From positions 1-51,391 of the forward strand of contig JAFEGX010000117.1 of NCBI GenBank assembly GCA_018239675.1: 51,391 bases of DNA, in the 5' to 3' direction. The notes beneath the pieces are model-generated. The model was not told the DNA's origin, made no database searches, and saw nothing but the letters and a program-made list of their open reading frames with translations. Positions 46,320 through 51,391 of the stretch are shown here, piece by piece. Every line of letters starts with the position of its first letter. The stretch's first letter is position 1. This DNA is from Verrucomicrobiota bacterium. Its GTDB lineage: Bacteria > Verrucomicrobiota > Verrucomicrobiia > Opitutales > Opitutaceae. The translations under genes and the position numbers were made by a program.

Positions 46320-46682
46320 CCGGGAATTCAAGGCGGGCTTTCCTGGCTGCCATTCTGAGCGAAGCGAAGGATCCAATTAGGCTTCGCCCCGGGCCTCGAT
46401 CTTGTCCCACTGGGTTCTTCACTCCGTTCAATATGGCAAGCGGGGCTTGACGACACCGAGATCGGCGTGGTCGGCCGGGTCGGATCAACGGGCAGCCGAA
46501 CCGATTTGCAAGGCCATCGACGCGCCGGCTGCACGGCCCGCGCCGGGACCAACGGGCCCCGACTCGCTGGGGAATTCTCGGCGCGCAGTTGCGCCGGCGT
46601 CGGCCGTGATTTGACTGAGACAGTTCCCGTCGAGTATCCGGCGGCAAACCCAGCAGCCAAACCCAACCAGAGGAGTCATAGC
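46320..46682. other. Gene-free stretch with a dispersed repeat
   Basis: 363 nt upstream of the methyltransferase. cattctgagcgaagcgaagg (46351-46370) is a motif found as half of a palindromic intergenic repeat in many high-GC soil bacteria. A weaker mirrored arm, ggttcttcactccgttca, lies near 46420-46440. No gene is convincing. Confidence 0.55.
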
Positions 46683-47546
46683 GTGGCCGAACCGCAGCCT
46701 TCATTCGACCCGGCGAAGTACAAACGCACGCAGCGGGAGCAGTGGAACAAGGATGGTGCCGCCTGGCGGCGCTGGAACCCCACGCTTGACCGCTGGTACG
46801 GCGAGGCCACCCGCCTGATGCTCGACCTGGCCCGGCTGCAACTGGGCCAGCGGGTCCTCGACGTTGCCGCCGGCGCCGGCGAGCCGGCGGTCAGCGCCGC
46901 CACGCGCGTGGGACCCGGCGGCCATGTGCTGGCGACCGACCTTTCCGAGGGAATCGTCGAGCTCGCGCGTCAGGTCGCGCTTGAGCGTGGACTGGGTCAG
47001 ATCGAGACGCGGGCGATGGACGGCGAGAACCTGACTCTGCCGGATGCCAGTTTCGACGCGGTGCTCTGCCGGCTCGGGCTGATGTACATGCCGCATCCCG
47101 TGACGGCACTGGGCGAGTGGCGCCGCGTCCTGCGCCCCGGGGGCCGGGTCGCGGTCGTGGTCTTCTCCACGCCCGACCGCAACGATTGGGGCGCCGTTCC
47201 GGCCGCGATCATCCGTCGCCGCGCGCAACTTCCGCCGCCCGGACCTGGACAGCCGGGTCCGTTCAGCCTTGGCGGTTCCGGCGTCCTCGCCGGCGTATTT
47301 CGCCAGGCGGGATTCGCCGACGTGGACGTGCGGGCGGCGCCGGCCCCCCTGCGCATGACGAGCGCAGCCGAATACGTGCGCCTCGCGCGGGAGGCCTTCG
47401 GTTCGTTCAACGTGATGATGGCCCACCTGTCGCCGCCGGAACGCGAGGCCGCCTGGGACGAAGTCGACGAAGCGATGCGGCGGTTCGAGTCGTCAGGCGG
47501 ATTTGAAGTGCCGGGCGAGTGTCTCGTCGCCGTGGCGACGAAGTGA
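46683..47546 (+). CDS. Class I SAM-dependent methyltransferase, UbiE/Methyltransf_11 type
   Basis: 287 aa from GTG 46683, chosen because gaggag lies 7 nt upstream, a rare clear Shine-Dalgarno in this window. SAM motif I is RVLDVAAGAGEPAV, post-I ATDLSEGIVELAR, motif II SFDAVLCRLGLMYM, and motif III HPVTALGEWRRVLRPGGRVAVVVF. The C-terminal ~90 residues vary. The substrate is unknown. An upstream in-frame extension to 46467 runs through non-coding-like sequence. Confidence 0.88.
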   Translation: MAEPQPSFDPAKYKRTQREQWNKDGAAWRRWNPTLDRWYGEATRLMLDLARLQLGQRVLDVAAGAGEPAVSAATRVGPGGHVLATDLSEGIVELARQVALERGLGQIETRAMDGENLTLPDASFDAVLCRLGLMYMPHPVTALGEWRRVLRPGGRVAVVVFSTPDRNDWGAVPAAIIRRRAQLPPPGPGQPGPFSLGGSGVLAGVFRQAGFADVDVRAAPAPLRMTSAAEYVRLAREAFGSFNVMMAHLSPPEREAAWDEVDEAMRRFESSGGFEVPGECLVAVATK

Positions 47547-47571
47547 GCGGGCTGGAGGCGTGCGGCCGAAA

Positions 47572-47760
47572 CTAGAGTGCATTCAATAATGGTGTCGCCG
47601 CAAAGAGGCGCAAAAAACGCAGATCAATCCGACTCCAGCTTCAGTGGCAGAGGAAACGTTTACCTCGGGTTATTGCCTTAGTAGGGCGCAACTCTGTGGC
47701 GACGAGTTCTTGCGCATTTTGCTCATCTTTGCGGCTACAAGTTTGGTTGAAATGCTCTAG
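47572..47760 (-). mobile_element. 189-bp MITE-like repeat, copy B
   Basis: Inverted relative to copy A (27632-27820), the same length to the base, and alike along its whole length at roughly three quarters or more of positions by eye. It ends ctagagtgc and gctctag, with about 40 nt of internal inverted ends (gtcgccgcaaagagg... / ...tctttgcggctac). The flanks cggccgaaa (47563-47571) and cggctgaaa (47762-47770) look like a 9-bp target duplication with one change. It lies 25 nt after the methyltransferase stop. Confidence 0.8.
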
Positions 47761-47927
47761 CCGGCTGAAAGCTGAAAGGCCACGTGCGCGGCGGCCCTTG
47801 TTGAGCAGGGCGAGGATACACCGCCACGATTCCAAGGCAGGCAACACTGCACATCGAGGAGCCCAGCACCGATGAAGCCCGCAGAGCCATCAAGCCGAAG
47901 GCTTTCAACAGCCCCAGCCCGGCCGCG

Positions 47928-48428
47928 TCACGCTTTCACCGGAGCGGCATCCAGACGAAGAATGAACTCCTCGGTTTCCATGCCTCGCCCATGCGCGAAA
48001 CCGCGGTCCTTTCCGACAATCATGAAACCGCACTTCTGCAGCACGCGGAGGGACCCGACATTGTCGGTGGCGCAGCGGGCGTGGATGGGCCGGGCCGGCA
48101 CCAGCCGGAGCATCGCCTGGAGCGCCTGAGTCGCCAGACCCCGTCCCCAGAACTCCCGCCCGAGCCAATAGGTCACCTCGAGTTCGCCGTTCTGTGGGAA
48201 GCAGGCGACATGACCGACCACCGTGCCACCCGCGACAATCGTCCGGTTGATGTTCCGCGGCGACGCTAGGATCCGCGCCCAGCGAGCATCGAACACAACC
48301 CGGTCCCGCGGGTTTTCACCGACAAAGGCCGCCAGCCGATTCGCCTCCGGGTCGAGCTGATGCGCGAAGAAAGCGTCGAGATCGGACGGCGCGACTTCGC
48401 GTAGGACGACGGCTACAGATTCGTTCAT
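47928..48428 (-). CDS. GNAT family N-acetyltransferase, RimJ/RimL-like
   Basis: 166 aa. N-terminus VVLREVAPSDLDAFFAHQLDPEANRLAAF is typical of the RimJ/RimL branch. The acetyl-CoA motif is EFWGRGLATQALQAML, and the C-terminus has NVGSLRVLQKCGFMIVGK. The substrate (protein N-terminus or small molecule) is unknown. It is the last ordinary gene before the tRNA-Arg-associated accessory region. Confidence 0.92.
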   Translation of the reverse strand: MNESVAVVLREVAPSDLDAFFAHQLDPEANRLAAFVGENPRDRVVFDARWARILASPRNINRTIVAGGTVVGHVACFPQNGELEVTYWLGREFWGRGLATQALQAMLRLVPARPIHARCATDNVGSLRVLQKCGFMIVGKDRGFAHGRGMETEEFILRLDAAPVKA

Positions 48429-48501
48429 GGACGTACATCAGGAACATGATCGCCAGGTTGGCGAGTGGTTTGCGGTCGATCCCAGTGCCGCGCTCAGAAG
48501 T

Positions 48502-48594
48502 CTCCCTTTTGGCGTGAAATCCCCGCCGCAACGCGCCACGTTCTCCGGCGGTCCTTGCGTCCCCGTAGCTCAACTGGATAGAGCAATGGTTTCC
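48502..48594 (+). repeat. 93-bp direct repeat, left copy
   Basis: Matches 50201-50293 at a constant offset of 1699 nt with about two mismatches. It contains upstream sequence plus the first 36 nt of a tRNA-Arg. Identity stops abruptly inside the anticodon loop. Confidence 0.9.
48559..48594 (+). pseudogene. 5' half of tRNA-Arg(CCT), truncated
   Basis: Acceptor 5' strand, D arm and first part of the anticodon arm of the tRNA at 50258, ending at ggtttcc within the anticodon loop. The 3' half is absent and the following sequence is unrelated. Confidence 0.9.
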
Positions 48595-48829
48595 CAATTT
48601 GAACAGGCAGTTTGTCCTGAATCCTCTGCGATCACCTTGAGTCAAGTTTCACTCGTGGATTCGCAGTTTTCCCGAAGAACGCATCATCTGGAGTTCTCCA
48701 GAATTTCCTGAAATCTGGGCACTGGGTTACAAAAACGGGTTACACTCTGCCAGCGTTGAGGCCAGCCACACTTCTGTCGGGTTCCACTCGGGGAATGGTT
48801 CAGCCAGTCTACTTTTCTTAGGCCCGGCG

Positions 48830-49225
48830 TTAATGGAAGGTCGCAGCAGGTACAGTAACAAATAGAGCGAGGTTTGCGTAGATACCTGCAACAATTGCAT
48901 TCTTCCGAGCGCGACTAAGGGCTGACCATCGGATCGTAATCTCATCGGAACTTTGAAGCTCAGGATGACGTTTCAGATAGAACTTCATCCCAGCGACACA
49001 ACTCAGCACTACGGTCACACCAACAACCCATTTAGTCATGGGTTTATCATGGGGAAGCGACGCCGCTTGGCCGAGTGCAAGAAGCGTGAGCTGAACCAAA
49101 TTCGCGACCGCCAACAGGACACTACCACCACAGACTGCGGAGGCCAAAAATTCTTGGTCCTTCGAACGTGCGCTTTCGAAGTGCTTCCACAAAATCACAT
49201 ACATGTCGGCAATTAGGTCACTCAT
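48830..49225 (-). CDS. Small membrane protein of unknown function
   Basis: 131 aa from ATG 49225. Three likely transmembrane helices: about residues 32-52 (VCGGSVLLAVANLVQLTLLA), 64-82 and 108-127. The N-terminus is amphipathic. No family recognised. It follows the gene at 49239 with a 13-nt gap in the same direction, so probably one operon. Lower GC than the chromosome. Confidence 0.65.
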   Translation of the reverse strand: MSDLIADMYVILWKHFESARSKDQEFLASAVCGGSVLLAVANLVQLTLLALGQAASLPHDKPMTKWVVGVTVVLSCVAGMKFYLKRHPELQSSDEITIRWSALSRARKNAIVAGIYANLALFVTVPAATFH

Positions 49226-49238
49226 GATTCCGGGCGCC

Positions 49239-49502
49239 TCACTCGTTTGGAGGAGGCTTCCTGCTAACAGCGCCACGCACAATGAGGCCGGCGATTGCGA
49301 AATAGGCCGCTGTGTAGATCCAGAAAAGCACAGGTTCGCTCTGGCGATACACCCAACTCGATTCACCTTCTGGCCCTCCACCTGCTATTCCACTAGCGAT
49401 CTGTTCCAGTCCAATTGCGAAGAAAAGGAAGGCGAGGAACCACAAGCCGACGCGAAACCAGTCTGTGCGACGTCTCGGCAAGAGAGGTGGTTTTTCGATC
49501 AT
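49239..49502 (-). CDS. Small two-helix membrane protein of unknown function
   Basis: 87 aa. Helices at about residues 17-38 (RVGLWFLAFLFFAIGLEQIA) and 57-77 (PVLFWIYTAAYFAIAGLIV), joined by a Gly/Glu/Ser loop. N-terminus Pro/Arg-rich. No family recognised. Located in the tRNA-Arg mini-island and probably co-transcribed with the gene at 48830. Confidence 0.65.
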   Translation of the reverse strand: MIEKPPLLPRRRTDWFRVGLWFLAFLFFAIGLEQIASGIAGGGPEGESSWVYRQSEPVLFWIYTAAYFAIAGLIVRGAVSRKPPPNE

Positions 49503-49619
49503 GGCTCCTTTGTCGGGGCGGTGAGGGACAGGATGTCGCGTAGAGCATCTGAACCCGGAGCTTCGCAGTTTTGGTATGACGCACTCACGTAGAGGAGGCT
49601 CAGGGCTTTCAAACGAGAC

Positions 49620-50075
49620 CTAGTTTCTGAAGCGGTAATATCCGTTGCCGACGAAATCGCTACGTTTCCCTTCTTGGTCTACTTCCAGCGAGACACGCAA
49701 AGATCCTGCCTTCCAGTCGACCTCAATTGAGCCGGCAACCAACTTGAGAATGCTCCCGCAAGGCCCCGGTTCGAAGAGTGTGATTTTCTCTTTCCGATAG
49801 GACTTCAATTCGCCCCTGAGCATCAGCCCATACATCCAGGCGTCTTTCGGAAGCTTGGCTGAGAGCGCTTGCACCGTTCTTGCGTCTCCTCGCGCATCTG
49901 CTTCGAAGACCTTTCTTGCAGCCGGTGGCGCGAGATAGAAACCATAGAGCCTTTCTTCGGTCTTCTCGTCCCGCGACTCCTGCCAGCCAAACAGGGCCAC
50001 ATCCGAGCCGGCGCGTGCCGGTGGGCATCCGATGAACGCCACCAGAAGTATCAGCACACTCAGGAGCTGGCGCAT
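49620..50075 (-). CDS. Secreted protein of unknown function
   Basis: 151 aa from ATG 50075. Signal peptide at residues 1-22 (LLSVLILLVAFIGCPPARAG). The mature protein has two regions: a helical part (APPAARKVFEADARGDARTVQALSAKLP) and a beta-like C-terminus ending FVGNGYYRFRN. No family recognised. It is the upstream-most of the three minus-strand genes of the mini-island. Confidence 0.65.
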   Translation of the reverse strand: MRQLLSVLILLVAFIGCPPARAGSDVALFGWQESRDEKTEERLYGFYLAPPAARKVFEADARGDARTVQALSAKLPKDAWMYGLMLRGELKSYRKEKITLFEPGPCGSILKLVAGSIEVDWKAGSLRVSLEVDQEGKRSDFVGNGYYRFRN

Positions 50076-50200
50076 TTCGGAATCTGGACAGCTATTGACC
50101 ATAGGAACAAGGCAAGACCAGTGCGTGTGCTGACTGGAGACAGGATTTTGGAATGGGACGAGTTGGTCTACGGGTGGAGTTGGTCAGCAGATCAGTGAAA

Positions 50201-50293
50201 CTCCCTTTTGGCGTGAAATCCCCGCCGCAACGCGCCACGTTCTCCGGCGGTCCCTGCGTCCCCGTAGCTCAACTGGATAGAGCAGTGGTTTCC
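50201..50293 (+). repeat. 93-bp direct repeat, right copy
   Basis: Second copy of 48502-48594. Here the sequence runs on into the 3' half of the tRNA, giving an intact gene. Confidence 0.9.
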
Positions 50294-50333
50294 TAAACCG
50301 CGCATCCCGGTTCAAGTCCGGGCGGGGGCACCA
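50258..50333 (+). tRNA. tRNA-Arg (anticodon CCT)
   Basis: Acceptor stem GTCCCCG/CGGGGGC, D stem GCTC/GAGC, anticodon stem GTGGT/ACCGC around TTCCTAA (anticodon CCT, codon AGG), T stem CCCGG/CCGGG with TTCAAGT, discriminator A and encoded CCA. It is the intact member of the duplicated pair; both flanks are accessory DNA. Confidence 0.97.
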
Positions 50334-50400
50334 GTTAGCTGAATCTTCTGCTCGGTTTTCGGAGGTTAACGGCTGGAATGCCCGCGCGCCAAATCCGCCG

Positions 50401-50997
50401 TCAGCTCCGCGCAAAGGCGAGCAGGGGAGCGAAGTCGCCGGCGTCGGCCTTGCGGATCGATTCGATGTAGGCCATGCGTGCCCGCCCCGGCGATTCCAAG
50501 GCGGCGCCTGCGCCCCAGGTGAGGTCGGCACCACCGCGCGACTGCACCAGGATGTCGGCCATCAACCGGGCATGCCTTCCGTTCCCGTTGGGCCAGGGAT
50601 GCACCCGCACGAGCTGGTGATGGAGCCGCACCGCCGCTTCCTGAAGTGGATAGGTCTCGCATTGCAGCCACACGCGCGCATCCGCGAAGGCGTTGTGGAC
50701 GCCTTCCGCTAGGCGATGGACTTCCCATCCGAGGTTGCGCTCGGTTTTCCGATATACACCGGCCCACTGCCAAATGCGGTCGAACATCCGGCGGTGCAAT
50801 TCCCGGCCAAAGATGTCCGTGACCAAGTCGTCCCGCTTCAACGTCCGCGGACGCATGGCCCAGATCCGTGCCTGCAGGATGTTGGCCCGCTCGGCCTCGT
50901 TGAGTTCCGCACGGGTGCTTAAGCTGGGGATAAGCTCCAGCCGTTCTTCCTCGGTGAGGAAAGTTTCATGCTCCTTGGCTTGGAAGATGTCGCTCAA
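50401..50997 (-). CDS. Mobile mystery protein B (Fic-domain protein)
   Basis: 198 aa. The Fic motif is HPWPNGNGRHAR, at about residues 133-144, with the catalytic His. Fic enzymes usually transfer AMP or another nucleotide part onto proteins. The N-terminus and EVHRLAEGVHNAF region fit the 'mobile mystery protein B' family, which is always found with protein A. Here B overlaps A by 4 nt (ATGA). The pair may act as a toxin-antitoxin-like unit, but that role is unproven. It starts the region downstream of tRNA-Arg. Confidence 0.92.
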   Translation of the reverse strand: MSDIFQAKEHETFLTEEERLELIPSLSTRAELNEAERANILQARIWAMRPRTLKRDDLVTDIFGRELHRRMFDRIWQWAGVYRKTERNLGWEVHRLAEGVHNAFADARVWLQCETYPLQEAAVRLHHQLVRVHPWPNGNGRHARLMADILVQSRGGADLTWGAGAALESPGRARMAYIESIRKADAGDFAPLLAFARS

Positions 50998-51391
50998 GGT
51001 TTCGGTTTCAGGTCGCCGACGGCCTGGTCCTCTAGCGCCATTGAGTGTTCGGCGGCTTGCAGGTGGTGGAATGCGGCGTCGTGCCGCTTGGCCAGTGCCG
51101 CATAGTTTTCGGCCACCGCCGATTTCGGAAGCAAGAAATAGACGACCTCACAGTCCATCGCGTCCGCCGCCTTCTGCAGCGAACCAAGGCTGATGGAGCC
51201 CAGGGATTCGGTTACTTCAAGGCGCGCGTAGGTTTGGCGCCGAATGCCCATGCGCTTTGCCACGCTGTCCTGCCTGATTCCGGTTGCCTCGCGCACGGCG
51301 CGCAACCAGCCCCGGATCGGCCGTACGGCAGATGGCTTCGCTTTCTGAAGATCAGGAAGGCGTTGATCCAGCCCTTGGCGAACGATGTCGC
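50994..51391 (-). CDS. Mobile mystery protein A (XRE HTH), 5' end beyond the window
   Basis: Partial. The reading frame stays open to the right edge of the window: the upstream codons read GLDQRLPDLQKAKPSAVRP then IRGWLRAVREATGIRQDSVA, so the true start lies outside. HTH motif: REATGIRQDSVAKRMGIRRQTYARLEVTE. The pattern matches mobile mystery protein A (about 150 aa), the partner of the Fic protein that follows with a 4-nt overlap. It probably represses the operon. Confidence 0.9.
   Translation of the reverse strand, partial: DIVRQGLDQRLPDLQKAKPSAVRPIRGWLRAVREATGIRQDSVAKRMGIRRQTYARLEVTESLGSISLGSLQKAADAMDCEVVYFLLPKSAVAENYAALAKRHDAAFHHLQAAEHSMALEDQAVGDLKPKP

Larger units (their letters stand above)
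48595..50293. mobile_element. 1.7-kb mini-island inserted at tRNA-Arg(CCT)
   Basis: The segment between the truncated and intact tRNA copies. Its right end is the second copy of the 93-bp repeat, which supplies the 5' half of the functional tRNA. Composition drops toward 50% G+C. It carries three small minus-strand genes (membrane, membrane, secreted) and no integrase. About 235 nt at the left end (48595-48829) hold no gene. This fits integration of an element carrying its own tRNA 5' half, or a deletion remnant of a larger island. Confidence 0.7.

Noticed and set aside
46467-46682. N-terminal extension of the 46683 methyltransferase
   Set aside because: No Shine-Dalgarno, no homology-like content, and a clear GAGGAG precedes GTG 46683.
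47641-47847. Open frame in MITE copy B that resembles one in copy A in translation
   Set aside because: Similarity comes from the shared non-coding repeat; the frame is not independently supported.
48427-48711. 94-codon open frame across the truncated tRNA
   Set aside because: It overlaps the direct repeat and the tRNA fragment; not coding.

Overview
The window is about 51 kb of high-GC (roughly two-thirds G+C) bacterial chromosome. Gene content points to Verrucomicrobiota, most likely family Opitutaceae. The clues are a three-gene succinate dehydrogenase of the CAB type with one large cytochrome b subunit, many LysM, Gfo/Idh and sugar-isomerase proteins, a four-helix-bundle 'S23/IVP' gene, and intergenic spaces packed with palindromic repeats. 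This placement is inference from content; no marker gene other than rpsR is present. Most start codons lack a Shine-Dalgarno sequence and many are preceded by a short C-rich tract (cccATG).

Layout. 0.1-2.8 kb: tRNA-Pro, a LysM membrane protein, a Nudix hydrolase and a PaaK-like adenylating enzyme. 2.8-7.3 kb: a ~300-bp imperfect palindrome, then sdhC-sdhA-[four-helix-bundle gene]-sdhB; the extra gene sits between sdhA and sdhB inside a small element with terminal inverted repeats and an 8-bp flanking duplication. 7.7-16.5 kb: a small secreted protein, an LEA-2 lipoprotein, lysA, gpsA, two transporters with large soluble inserts, and an FGE-like protein. 16.6-22.9 kb: lipoprotein, sugar isomerase, glutamine-amidotransferase-like protein, DMT exporter, DJ-1/PfpI protein, Cys-rich protein, LuxR-type response regulator, HPt protein and GNAT. 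23.2-32.8 kb: a four-PAS hybrid histidine kinase, a second sugar isomerase, a DUF4864-like protein, a 189-bp MITE-like repeat, two PilT-family ATPases, a DUF3568 lipoprotein and a DEAD-box helicase. 33-45.5 kb: katG, a GH4 glycosidase, a HAD phosphatase, hisC, a Sua5 enzyme, orphan rpsR, a Gfo/Idh oxidoreductase, a methyltransferase, a cupin, and a YozG-like regulator paired with a DUF2975 membrane protein under twin palindromic operators. 45.7-48.4 kb: a lipoprotein paralogous to the one at 16.6 kb, a methyltransferase, the second MITE copy in opposite orientation, and another GNAT.

The right end (48.5-51.4 kb) is accessory DNA around tRNA-Arg(CCT). A 93-bp direct repeat carrying the 5' half of the tRNA brackets a 1.7-kb, lower-GC segment with three small membrane or secreted proteins. 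Just downstream of the intact tRNA lies a 'mobile mystery protein' A/B pair (HTH + Fic), cut by the window edge.

The most unusual features are the IVS-like insertion within the sdh operon, the tRNA-Arg 5'-half-flanked mini-island, the paired 189-bp MITEs with degenerate 9-bp flanking duplications, and the several families of intergenic palindromes built from short (~7-nt) degenerate tandem units.
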